Shown piece by piece: positions 7,291-13,765 of a stretch of DNA of 22,139 bases. This DNA comes from RGIG1959 sp045604545. Its GTDB lineage: Bacteria > Bacillota > Clostridia > Oscillospirales > Acutalibacteraceae. Every line of letters starts with the position of its first letter. The first letter of the stretch is position 1. The notes below the pieces were generated by a model. It was not told where the DNA came from, ran no database searches, and saw only the letters and a program-made list of their open reading frames with translations. Position numbers and translations under genes: made by a program. The stretch spans positions 1 through 22,139 of the forward strand of contig JAZUOG010000013.1 of NCBI GenBank assembly GCA_045604545.1, read 5' to 3'.

Positions 7291-7319
7291 TTGACAAATG
7301 GTGGATTTCGTTGTAATCT
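7291..7319 (+). promoter_or_regulatory. Promoter of the TIR/GIY-YIG pair
   Basis: A perfect TTGACA (7291-7296) is followed after 17 nt by TAATCT (7314-7319). The start codon is 32 nt beyond the -10 box. Confidence 0.6.
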
Positions 7320-7335
7320 TATAAAGATAAAACAG

Positions 7336-7343
7336 AAAAGAGG
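7336..7343 (+). promoter_or_regulatory. Ribosome site that sets the TIR gene start
   Basis: AAAAGAGG ends only 2 nt before ATG 7346 but 8 nt before ATG 7352, which favours 7352. Confidence 0.6.
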
Positions 7344-7351
7344 TAATGGGC

Positions 7352-8311
7352 ATGCGCGATGTGTTTATCAGTTACAGCACAAAGAACAAAACCGAAGTGG
7401 AAGCAATCCGTCGCATTCTTGCGGACAATCGTATCTCCACATGGTATGCCCCTGAAGATATCACAGGAGAAGAGGACTTCACGAAAAAAATCCCTCCGGC
7501 TATCCGCGAATGCACGTGCTTTTTGCTGGTGATGTCAAAGGACGCTCAGGAGTCGAAATGGGTTCACCGTGAACTCGGCATTGCCGATAAAAATAACCGC
7601 CCCATATTTATCCTTCGTCTTGACGATGAGCCGATGCAAGATGAATATGAGCTTGTGTTACAATACAAGCAAAGCTATCCTTCCCATTTGGGATTTGAAG
7701 AACAAATGCGTCGGTTTATCAAGGATTATCGCGCTAGGGTTCAAAAGAACGATGTTGACAAGCCGATCAATATCGATAAAGACGCCGGCTCAAAACCCAC
7801 CGTTTCCAAACGGACATGGGCTGTTGTCGGTGGCATTGCCGTCGCGTTGATTGCGGCTTTGGTAACGCTGTTGCTTATGCTTGGCGGTGATGAAGCGGAC
7901 GGAAAGTATGTCATCTGGAATCCGCAAGACAGCGTGGCACTTTCCAACAAAACCGTCAAAGAGCATTACCTTGCCGGGGTTGCGGTAAGCGTCGACGGTG
8001 ATGCGGTCGCGGGTTATAACAGCACCTGTGTGTGGGAACTTGATTTTGTTGATGATAACACCTTTACCATTTCTTATAACGGCAAACTGCTTGGTATGCA
8101 GGCAGGATACAACGGCATTGGTTTTGGAGGAGATTACACCGAGACCCGCTGGGTTCTGGTTGATGCCGGCGACGGACTTTACTATGTCCGTAACGTTCAG
8201 ACACAGTATTATCTTGAATGGTTTTCGGCAAAAGGCAACTGGGCGACCCATCCGGAGTTGACCACCGCCAATGTCGAACTGTTCCGCCTTCGTCTTGATA
8301 AGGTGTCCTGA
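7352..8311 (+). CDS. TIR-domain membrane protein with a C-terminal trefoil-like domain
   Basis: The 319-aa protein begins with a TIR domain (about 1-130; start motif RDVFISYS, then WYAPEDITGEEDF). The motif SKWVHRE places E74 where NAD-cleaving TIR domains keep their catalytic Glu, so NADase activity is possible but unproven. A charged linker, one TM helix (about 156-177) preceded by SKR and followed by acidic residues, and an outside C-terminal domain (about 184-319) come next. That domain repeats an aromatic pattern (VWELDF...NTFTI, RWVLVD...GLYYV, YYLEWF), like the beta-trefoil lectin-type modules at the ends of some secreted clostridial proteins. This assignment is from memory of the pattern. 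The next gene starts on the last base of its stop codon. The role may be immunity or envelope sensing; neither is shown by the sequence. Confidence 0.85.
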   Translation: MRDVFISYSTKNKTEVEAIRRILADNRISTWYAPEDITGEEDFTKKIPPAIRECTCFLLVMSKDAQESKWVHRELGIADKNNRPIFILRLDDEPMQDEYELVLQYKQSYPSHLGFEEQMRRFIKDYRARVQKNDVDKPINIDKDAGSKPTVSKRTWAVVGGIAVALIAALVTLLLMLGGDEADGKYVIWNPQDSVALSNKTVKEHYLAGVAVSVDGDAVAGYNSTCVWELDFVDDNTFTISYNGKLLGMQAGYNGIGFGGDYTETRWVLVDAGDGLYYVRNVQTQYYLEWFSAKGNWATHPELTTANVELFRLRLDKVS

Positions 8312-8556
8312 TGAACAGATATTATGTCTATTTGCTCAGATGTGCCGATGACACATTGTATTGCGGTTATACGACGGACTTGAAACGTCGGCTTGCTGTG
8401 CACAACAGTGGGAAAGGGGCGAAGTACACCAAGCATCGCCTCCCGGTAGAAATGGTGTATACGGAAGAGTTTTTGACCAAATCCGAAGCGCTCAAGCGTG
8501 AGTGTGCGATAAAAAGAATGACGCGCGCAGAAAAGCAACAATTGGTCTTTAAATGA
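8311..8556 (+). CDS. Small GIY-YIG nuclease-domain protein (UPF0213/YhbQ type)
   Basis: The 81-aa protein is a stand-alone GIY-YIG domain of the usual UPF0213 length: YYVYLLRCADDTLYCGYT carries the two Tyr/Gly strands, LKRRL supplies the catalytic Arg, and the later EALKRECAIK helix holds the family's Glu. Members are small nucleases of unclear cellular role, some linked to DNA damage. The start codon overlaps the TIR gene stop by one base (TGATG), and no other ribosome site is apparent, so translation probably depends on the upstream gene. Such genes often stand alone, so the pairing may be chance. No strong terminator follows. Confidence 0.88.
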   Translation: MNRYYVYLLRCADDTLYCGYTTDLKRRLAVHNSGKGAKYTKHRLPVEMVYTEEFLTKSEALKRECAIKRMTRAEKQQLVFK

Positions 8557-8647
8557 AATTTTGTTTTGTTATTCATGCAAATATTTAGCAAAAACAATGC
8601 TTTTGAAAAGAAATTTACAAAATCAAGAAATTTCATATGTTTTTTGT

Positions 8648-8676
8648 TGCATTTTTGCTGTCTGTGTGGCATAATA
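8648..8676 (+). promoter_or_regulatory. Promoter of ddh
   Basis: TTGCAT (8648-8653), 17 nt, CATAAT (8671-8676), 35 nt before the ddh start codon. Confidence 0.7.
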
Positions 8677-8711
8677 ATGACATTGTTTCGGACAGAAAGG
8701 ATTTGAAGTGT

Positions 8712-9692
8712 ATGAAGATCGGCATTTATGGTTACGGAAACCTCGGTAAAGGCGTGGAATGTGCCGTTCGCCAAAACCCCGACATGGAGCTTTTCGGTGT
8801 ATTCACGCGTCGTGATCCGGCGTCCTTGAAAACGATTTTTGACGATACCGCGGTATATTCCACCGACAACATGGAGCAATATGTCGGTAAGGTGGATGTT
8901 CTTATCATCTGCGGAGGAAGCGCGACCGATCTCCCCGAAATGACACCGTCGCTCAGCCGCATGTTCAATGTGGTCGACAGCTTCGATACCCACGCGGATA
9001 TCCCCGTTCATTTTGCAAAAGTGGACGACTCGGCAAAAGCCGCGCATACCACAGCGGCTATTTCGGTTGGCTGGGATCCGGGTATGTTTTCTCTCAACCG
9101 TCTGTATGCTTCGGCGATTTTGCCCGACGGACACGATTACACGTTCTGGGGCAAGGGTGTCAGTCAAGGTCACTCCGATGCCATTCGACGCATCGAAGGT
9201 GTTGCGGATGCGCGTCAGTATACCTGCCCTGTGGAGTCTGCTGTTGAAGCGGTGCGAAGCGGCGCTGCGCCGGAATTGACGACACGCGAAAAACACACTC
9301 GTCTTTGCTATGTTGTGGCAAAGGAGGGGGCGGATCTTGCCCGCATCGAAAATGAGATCAAGACGATGCCGAAGTACTTTGCGGATTATGACACGACGGT
9401 TCATTTTATCTCTCAGGAAGAACTTGATCGTGAGCACAAAGGTATCCCTCACGGCGGTATGGTGATCCGCACGGGAAAAACCGGCGCGCATCTTGAAAAC
9501 ACTCATGTGATCGAATACAGCTTGAAACTCGATTCCAATCCAGAATTCACCGCCAGTGTGCTGGTGGCGTATGCACGAGCGGTTTACCGCCTAAACCAAC
9601 GCGGAGATTATGGCTGTAAGACGGTGTTTGATATCGCTCCTGCCGATATCTGCGCGGCATCTCCCGATGAACTTCGCGCTCATATGCTGTAA
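8712..9692 (+). CDS. ddh: meso-Diaminopimelate D-dehydrogenase
   Basis: This 326-aa NADP-dependent enzyme reductively aminates tetrahydrodipicolinate to meso-diaminopimelate in one step, feeding lysine and peptidoglycan synthesis. The length equals known Ddh proteins (about 320-326). Visible motifs are the Rossmann start IGIYGYGNLGKG, GVFTRRDP, CGGSATDLPE, VDSFDTHADIP, SVGWDPGMFS, FWGKGVSQGHSDAIRR, and PHGGMVIRTG near the C-terminus. The start at 8712 is chosen because the protein then opens at the nucleotide-binding strand, with GAAAGGA (8694-8700) 11 nt upstream. An in-frame ATG at 8637 lies upstream of the promoter. The gene is a single unit with its own promoter and terminator. Confidence 0.97.
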   Translation: MKIGIYGYGNLGKGVECAVRQNPDMELFGVFTRRDPASLKTIFDDTAVYSTDNMEQYVGKVDVLIICGGSATDLPEMTPSLSRMFNVVDSFDTHADIPVHFAKVDDSAKAAHTTAAISVGWDPGMFSLNRLYASAILPDGHDYTFWGKGVSQGHSDAIRRIEGVADARQYTCPVESAVEAVRSGAAPELTTREKHTRLCYVVAKEGADLARIENEIKTMPKYFADYDTTVHFISQEELDREHKGIPHGGMVIRTGKTGAHLENTHVIEYSLKLDSNPEFTASVLVAYARAVYRLNQRGDYGCKTVFDIAPADICAASPDELRAHML

Positions 9693-9699
9693 CGAGTTT

Positions 9700-9730
9700 G
9701 AAGCCCTCGCGAAAAGCGAGGGCTTCTTTT
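9700..9730 (+). terminator. Terminator of ddh
   Basis: GAAGCCCTCGC (9700-9710) and GCGAGGGCTTC (9716-9726) form an 11-bp stem with loop GAAAA, followed by TTTT. It ends 3 nt before the -35 box of the copper operon. Confidence 0.92.
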
Positions 9731-9732
9731 GC

Positions 9733-9762
9733 TTGACAATATACCCCCCAGGGGTATATACT
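9733..9762 (+). promoter_or_regulatory. Promoter of the csoR-copA operon
   Basis: TTGACA (9733-9738), 18 nt, TATACT (9757-9762). The spacer is almost entirely filled by the CsoR-type operator. Confidence 0.85.
9739..9759. promoter_or_regulatory. CsoR-type operator
   Basis: ATATACCCC (9739-9747) and GGGGTATAT (9751-9759) are perfect 9-bp inverted arms around CCA. The G/C-run core flanked by TA is the known CsoR operator type. Its position between -35 and -10 predicts repression that is relieved by Cu(I). Confidence 0.85.
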
Positions 9763-9781
9763 TGATGTTGGAGGTGGAAAC

Positions 9782-10078
9782 ATGAAAACACAATGTTGTC
9801 ATACTCATAAAGAACGAACTGACACTGAACGGGAGGCGTTGATCAGGCGCCTTAACCGCATCGAAGGACAGATCCGCGGTATCAACGGCATGGTGGAACG
9901 CGACGCGTATTGTGTGGATATTCTCACACAGGTTGCCGCCGCCAACGCTGCGCTTCATGCATTTTCAAAGGAACTTCTCGCCACACATATCAAAACGTGT
10001 GTGGCTGACGATATCCGCAACGGCAAAGACGAAACCATCGATGAGTTGGTGGTGACACTCCAAAAGCTGATGAGGTGA
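9782..10078 (+). CDS. csoR: CsoR-family copper-sensing repressor
   Basis: This 98-aa all-helical DUF156 protein has the Cu(I) ligand set of CsoR: C44 (in YCVDIL), H69 and C73 (in THIKTC), spaced like Cys36/His61/Cys65 of the Mycobacterium tuberculosis protein. The helix-1 motif RRLNRIEGQIRGINGM is typical. An N-terminal C5-C6-H7-x-H9 cluster may add metal affinity. It sits behind a matching operator and directly before copA, so copper specificity is well supported over the nickel or formaldehyde branches. GGAGGTG (9770-9776) lies 5 nt before the start. It should repress its own operon until copper binds. Confidence 0.94.
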   Translation: MKTQCCHTHKERTDTEREALIRRLNRIEGQIRGINGMVERDAYCVDILTQVAAANAALHAFSKELLATHIKTCVADDIRNGKDETIDELVVTLQKLMR

Positions 10079-10084
10079 TATACA

Positions 10085-12565
10085 GTGAAACAATACGATA
10101 TCAAAGGAATGAGCTGTGCGGCGTGCGTGGCTCGTGTGGAAAAAGCGGTATCATCGGTCGACGGTGTGCAGACTTGTGCGGTGAATTTGCTGACCAATTC
10201 CATGACTGTTGAGGGCACAGCATCGACGGAGACGGTGATGGCGGCGGTGGAACGAGCGGGATACCGTGCCGCTGTAAAAGGAGAAGACCCATCAACCTCA
10301 AAAGAAAACGAATTTGCAGACACCGAAACGCCGAAATGGATACGACGGTTGGTTGCGTCGTTACTGTTTTTGGCGGCACTGATGTATGTTTCGATGGGAC
10401 ACACAATGCTTGGCTGGCCGCTTCCGGATGTGCTCGCAGATAACGCGGTTGCAAACGGATTGCTGCAGTTATTGCTCAGTGCGATCGTTATGGTTATCAA
10501 TCAGCGGTTTTTTATCAGCGGTTTCAAAGGCCTTGTTCATCTGAGTCCGAATATGGATACTCTTGTGGCTCTCGGTTCGGGAGCGGCGTTTGTTTACAGC
10601 ACCTGTGTGCTGTTTTCGATGACCGGACAACACACTGCCGTCCATGAGGCGCATTATTATTTTGAATCGGCGGCGATGATTCTGGCGCTCATCACGGTTG
10701 GCAAAATGCTGGAAGCACGTTCAAAAGGAAAAACCACCGATGCCATTACATCTTTGATAAAACTCAGACCGAAAACGGCGACGATCCTGAAAAATGACCA
10801 AGAGATCAAAGTGCCGATCGATCAAGTGAAGGTTTCGGACGTATTTGTTGTCCGTCCCGGTGAGCATATACCTGTTGATGGTGTGGTGCTTGAAGGAACA
10901 GCGGCGGTGGACGAATCCGCTTTGACGGGGGAAAGCATTCCCGTCGATAAATGCGCGGGCTGTCAAGTGTCTGCCGCAACGACGAATCAATCGGGCTTTT
11001 TGCGCTGTGAGGCAACGCGTGTCGGAAGCGACACAACGTTGTCCAAAATCATTCAGATGGTAACCGATGCTTCTGCCACAAAAGCTCCGATCGCCAAGAT
11101 TGCCGATAAGGTAGCGGGGGTGTTTGTGCCCGTTGTGATGGCGGTGGCACTGATCACGGTGGCGGTATGGTTGCTGCTGGGTGAGAATATCGGCTTTGCA
11201 TTGGCACGCGGTATTTCCGTGTTGGTTATCAGTTGTCCGTGTGCACTCGGATTGGCGACACCGGTGGCGATCATGGTTGGCAGTGGTGTCGGAGCCAAGA
11301 ACGGGATATTGTTTAAGACAGCCGCTTCGCTCGAAACGGCGGGAAAGGTGCGCACGGTTGTGCTTGATAAAACCGGCACTATCACCAAAGGCGAACCGAC
11401 TGTTGTGGCATTGTTGACCGCTGAAGGCGTTTCGGAAACGGATTTGCTGACAGCGGCGGTGTCTCTTGAGGCGAAAAGCGAACATCCTCTTGCGAAAGCC
11501 GTTGTTGCCGAAGCCGCAAAACGACACATCGCCGAAAAACCGGTGGAAGAGTTTTGTGTTTTGCCCGGAAAGGGTTTGACGGCGCAGTATAACGGGTGGA
11601 AACTGTGTGGCGGCAATCTGTCGTATATATCGTCGATAGCGTCGATTTCCGAACGCGACAAGGACGCTGTTTCAACGATGGCGTTGCGCGGTGAAACGCC
11701 GCTCCTGTTTGCAAAGGGAGAAACGTTTCTGGGTGTTATAAGCGTTGCGGATGTGATCAAAGAGGAAAGTCCTGCCGCCGTGAAAGCCTTGCAGAATATG
11801 GGACTGCGCGTGGTCATGCTGACGGGCGACAATATCAAGACCGCTCGCACCATCGGTGATAACGTTGGTGTTGATGAGGTGATTGCCGATGTATTGCCTC
11901 ACGAAAAAGAAGCGGCAGTCCGTCGCTTACAAAGTGACGGCTTGGTGATGATGGTGGGCGACGGTATCAATGATGCGCCGGCGCTTGCGGCAGCGGATGT
12001 CGGTGTAGCGATCGGCGCAGGAGCCGATGTTGCGATCGACACGGCAGATGTTGTGTTGACCAAAAGCACACTTTCCGATGTTCCCGCTACGGTACGGTTG
12101 TCGCGCTTTGTGATCCGTAACATTCGAGAAAACCTGTTTTGGGCATTTGTGTATAATGTTATCGGCATTCCGCTTGCGGCGGGAGCGTTTATTCCCATTT
12201 TGGGCTGGGAAATGAATCCCATGTTCGGCGCGGCGGCGATGAGCTTGTCGAGCTTTTGTGTCGTGACAAACGCATTGCGCTTGAATTTTAAAAACATTTA
12301 CAGTGACAAGCGTGACCAAAAACGGCGATTTGCCAACTCGAAGGAGGTGAAACAGATGACGAAAACGATGCATATCGAGGGTATGATGTGCCCGCATTGT
12401 TCGGGACGTGTCAAGCAATGTCTTGAAGCGCTTGCCGATATCGACAATGCTCAGGTCAGCCACGAAAGCGGAACGGCTGTGGTGATGATGAATGCTGAAG
12501 TTGAGAACGCCGTGCTGAAAAAGACGGTGGAAGATCAAGGCTACACAGTCACTTCGATCGAGTAA
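10085..12565 (+). CDS. copA: Copper-exporting P1B-type ATPase with a fused C-terminal CopZ-like domain
   Basis: The 826-aa pump exports Cu(I) across the membrane. In order: an N-terminal HMA domain (GMSCAAC, C11 and C14), TM helices from about residue 88, the actuator TGES (281-284), the ion path CPC (384-386), phosphorylation site D428 in DKTGT, SEHP (465-468), the hinge GDGINDAPAL, and the final helices with YN and MSLSS, the copper-class signature. After a basic linker comes a second, unusual HMA domain at the C-terminus (from M758; GMMCPHC, C769 and C772). A strong ribosome site precedes M758, so this domain is probably also made separately. The start is GTG 10085 with AGGTGA (10073-10078) 6 nt upstream, overlapping the csoR stop. 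Confidence 0.96.
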   Translation: MKQYDIKGMSCAACVARVEKAVSSVDGVQTCAVNLLTNSMTVEGTASTETVMAAVERAGYRAAVKGEDPSTSKENEFADTETPKWIRRLVASLLFLAALMYVSMGHTMLGWPLPDVLADNAVANGLLQLLLSAIVMVINQRFFISGFKGLVHLSPNMDTLVALGSGAAFVYSTCVLFSMTGQHTAVHEAHYYFESAAMILALITVGKMLEARSKGKTTDAITSLIKLRPKTATILKNDQEIKVPIDQVKVSDVFVVRPGEHIPVDGVVLEGTAAVDESALTGESIPVDKCAGCQVSAATTNQSGFLRCEATRVGSDTTLSKIIQMVTDASATKAPIAKIADKVAGVFVPVVMAVALITVAVWLLLGENIGFALARGISVLVISCPCALGLATPVAIMVGSGVGAKNGILFKTAASLETAGKVRTVVLDKTGTITKGEPTVVALLTAEGVSETDLLTAAVSLEAKSEHPLAKAVVAEAAKRHIAEKPVEEFCVLPGKGLTAQYNGWKLCGGNLSYISSIASISERDKDAVSTMALRGETPLLFAKGETFLGVISVADVIKEESPAAVKALQNMGLRVVMLTGDNIKTARTIGDNVGVDEVIADVLPHEKEAAVRRLQSDGLVMMVGDGINDAPALAAADVGVAIGAGADVAIDTADVVLTKSTLSDVPATVRLSRFVIRNIRENLFWAFVYNVIGIPLAAGAFIPILGWEMNPMFGAAAMSLSSFCVVTNALRLNFKNIYSDKRDQKRRFANSKEVKQMTKTMHIEGMMCPHCSGRVKQCLEALADIDNAQVSHESGTAVVMMNAEVENAVLKKTVEDQGYTVTSIE
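12341..12350 (+). promoter_or_regulatory. Internal Shine-Dalgarno inside copA
   Basis: AAGGAGGTGA is a full 10-base complement to the usual 16S 3' tail. It is followed after 5 nt by an in-frame ATG (12356-12358). The GGAGG core to ATG spacing is 8 nt, which is ideal. Confidence 0.8.
12356..12565 (+). CDS. CopZ-like copper chaperone from an in-frame internal start in copA
   Basis: Starting at the internal ATG gives a 69-aa protein equal in size to free CopZ chaperones. It is a complete HMA fold with the Cu(I) motif MMCPHC (C12 and C15 of the short product) and a C-terminal GYTV strand. The strong ribosome site directly before it suggests that it is made alone as well as fused to the pump. A parallel is E. 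coli copA, where frameshifting yields a free chaperone from the same gene, but the mechanism here would be a second start. An alternative is a recent loss of the stop between once separate copA and copZ genes. No other copZ lies nearby. Confidence 0.7.
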   Translation: MTKTMHIEGMMCPHCSGRVKQCLEALADIDNAQVSHESGTAVVMMNAEVENAVLKKTVEDQGYTVTSIE

Positions 12566-12579
12566 AAATCTATTTACGG

Positions 12580-12619
12580 AAAAAGGACACTTGATGGTAA
12601 ATCCGGTGTCCTTTTTTTT
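12580..12619 (+). terminator. Terminator of the csoR-copA operon
   Basis: AAAAAGGACAC (12580-12590) pairs with GTGTCC plus the T-run (12606-12619), leaving a 15-nt loop. Confidence 0.88.
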
Positions 12620-12688
12620 GGTACAAGTAAAACCGTAAGTCTGATCAACTCCACGCGCTAAAAACAGTCCACCGGACTGTTTTCTTAA
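12620..12688 (-). repeat. 69-bp hairpin element, copy 2
   Basis: On the minus strand it reads TTAAG, then AAAACAGTCC-GGT-GGACTGTTTT, TAG, a variable stretch, GAGTTGATCAGACTTACGG and a tail ending GTACC. It matches 7083-7151 except in the inner stem, the linker and a few tail bases. Outer GCGCG and CGCGT could form a second helix. It directly abuts the T-run of the copA terminator and lies downstream of tRNA-Thr on the same strand. Confidence 0.85.
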
Positions 12689-12694
12689 CGCGCT

Positions 12695-12710
12695 TTCAAG
12701 TCCGTCAACC
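12695..12710 (+). repeat. Inverted fragment of the tRNA-Thr 3' part
   Basis: TTCAAGTCCGTCAACC is the exact reverse complement of 12760-12775, which is the T-loop, 3' T-stem and part of the 3' acceptor strand of tRNA-Thr. It sits beyond the tRNA terminator, facing the tRNA gene. Confidence 0.9.
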
Positions 12711-12711
12711 G

Positions 12712-12753
12712 AAAAAAGGAAGCACCGACACTTGCGTATCGATGCTTCCTTTT
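12712..12753 (-). terminator. Terminator of tRNA-Thr
   Basis: On the minus strand AAAAGGAAGCA pairs with TGCTTCCTTTT, followed by two more T. The stem begins directly at the encoded CCA end of tRNA-Thr. The 18-nt loop can pair weakly within itself. Confidence 0.82.
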
Positions 12754-12828
12754 GGAGCTGGTTGACGGACTTGAACCCCCGACCTGCTGATTACAAATCA
12801 GCTGCTCTACCAACTGAGCTAAACCAGC
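12753..12828 (-). tRNA. tRNA-Thr (anticodon TGT)
   Basis: The 76-nt cloverleaf has acceptor GCTGGTT/AACCAGC, D stem GCTC/GAGC, anticodon stem GCTGA/TCAGC with loop TTTGTAA (anticodon TGT, reads ACA and related Thr codons), and an encoded CCA. T stem GGGGG pairs with CCGTC except for a G51 x G63 mismatch, and has one G-T pair. The nearby inverted fragment carries the same variant base. Confidence 0.93.
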
Positions 12829-12853
12829 GTATGGCTGTTCTTTACAAGTCCGT

Positions 12854-12882
12854 ATTATATCAAAACAAAAACCGTTTGTCAA
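12854..12882 (-). promoter_or_regulatory. Promoter of tRNA-Thr
   Basis: On the minus strand TTGACA (12877-12882), 17 nt, TATAAT (12854-12859) is a perfect consensus promoter, 25 nt before the mature tRNA. Confidence 0.92.
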
Positions 12883-12903
12883 TCATAATTTTAGAAATCG
12901 TGA

Positions 12904-12932
12904 TTGAATGTTCTTGCTGCTGATGATATACT
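12904..12932 (+). promoter_or_regulatory. Promoter of the deacetylase-like gene
   Basis: TTGAAT (12904-12909), 17 nt, TATACT (12927-12932). The expected start of transcription is near 12939. Confidence 0.7.
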
Positions 12933-12962
12933 GATTATGTGAAAAAGCAAGGGGGTTGTGCC

Positions 12963-13727
12963 GTGAGAACATTCTGTTTCACAGTTGATGATAATATCCG
13001 TGCGTTTAAAGAGCTTACCGTAAATGCATACCATCGTCTGCTTGACCACCCGTATTTGGCGATGTATCATCGGTTACATGAGCGCTTTGGAGTGAAAGTG
13101 CAGCTGAATATGTTTTATGAAACAGATGGGTTTGATCTTTCAATGATGACTGACCGCTATCGTCGGGAGTGGGAAGAAAATGCTTCGTGGCTGAAAATGT
13201 CGTTTCATTCAAAACTCGAGAACGAGTGCCCCTATGTCGATGCGGACTACAGCGAAGTGTTTGATGATTGCAAGCGCGTGCATTCGGAAATATGTCGTTT
13301 TGCGAGTGAGGCATCTCTTGCTAAAACGACGACGGTACACTATTGTCAGACAACAGCGGAAGGATTGCAAGCACTCAAGGACAATGGCGTAACAGGTTTA
13401 CTGGGTCTTTTCGGTACCGACGAAGTACCCATGACTTCCTATAGCGTGCCGCTTTCTTACGGAGACAGCCTTCGAAAAGGAAACAGCGTGTTTTGGAACG
13501 GTGTCTGCGTCTCGGCTATCGATGTCATTCTTAATCAGATACCGTTTGACCGTGTTCTTGATACGATTTCACCTCTTATCGGACGTAATCATATGAAGGT
13601 GATGATCCATGAACAGTATTTTTATCCGGATTATCGTGCCTATCAACCTGATTTTGAATCGAAACTGGAAACGACCTTTGAGTTGCTGACCCAAAACGGG
13701 TATATCAGCACATTTTTCGAAGAGTGA
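12963..13727 (+). CDS. Polysaccharide deacetylase-like (NodB-fold-like) protein, function unknown
   Basis: This 254-aa soluble protein has no signal peptide. The N-terminal TVDDN (D9-D10) and a mid-protein SFHSK (H82) resemble the catalytic Asp pair and metal His of the NodB/polysaccharide-deacetylase barrel, and a late HEQYFYPDY could close the active site. Overall similarity is weak, and the usual second His of the HxxxH motif is not evident, so the enzyme class is uncertain. The start is GTG 12963 with AAGGGGG (12949-12955) about 7 nt upstream. GTG 12939 coincides with the predicted transcription start and would be leaderless. The gene is single, with its own promoter and a terminator shared with the convergent phosphoglycerate mutase gene. 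Confidence 0.6.
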   Translation: MRTFCFTVDDNIRAFKELTVNAYHRLLDHPYLAMYHRLHERFGVKVQLNMFYETDGFDLSMMTDRYRREWEENASWLKMSFHSKLENECPYVDADYSEVFDDCKRVHSEICRFASEASLAKTTTVHYCQTTAEGLQALKDNGVTGLLGLFGTDEVPMTSYSVPLSYGDSLRKGNSVFWNGVCVSAIDVILNQIPFDRVLDTISPLIGRNHMKVMIHEQYFYPDYRAYQPDFESKLETTFELLTQNGYISTFFEE

Positions 13728-13733
13728 AAAAAC

Positions 13734-13762
13734 TCCCGCTCAATCATTGAGCGGGAATTTTA
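13734..13762. terminator. Bidirectional terminator between convergent genes
   Basis: TCCCGCTCAA (13734-13743) and TTGAGCGGGA (13747-13756) form a 10-bp stem with a TCA loop. A-runs lie on the left and T-runs on the right, so it can stop transcription from both sides. Confidence 0.88.
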
Positions 13763-13765
13763 CGT

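Noticed and set aside
7141..7353. Minus-strand 70-codon ORF over the second 53-bp repeat
   Set aside because: It spans the repeat and a promoter on the other strand, with no ribosome site. The repeated peptide only reflects the DNA repeat.
8637..8711. N-terminal extension of ddh
   Set aside because: The extension overlaps the promoter and lies before the predicted transcription start. Ddh proteins begin at the nucleotide-binding strand.
12685..12882. Short ORFs across tRNA-Thr on both strands
   Set aside because: They overlap a complete tRNA with a perfect promoter, and the peptides are antisense or sense readings of the tRNA.
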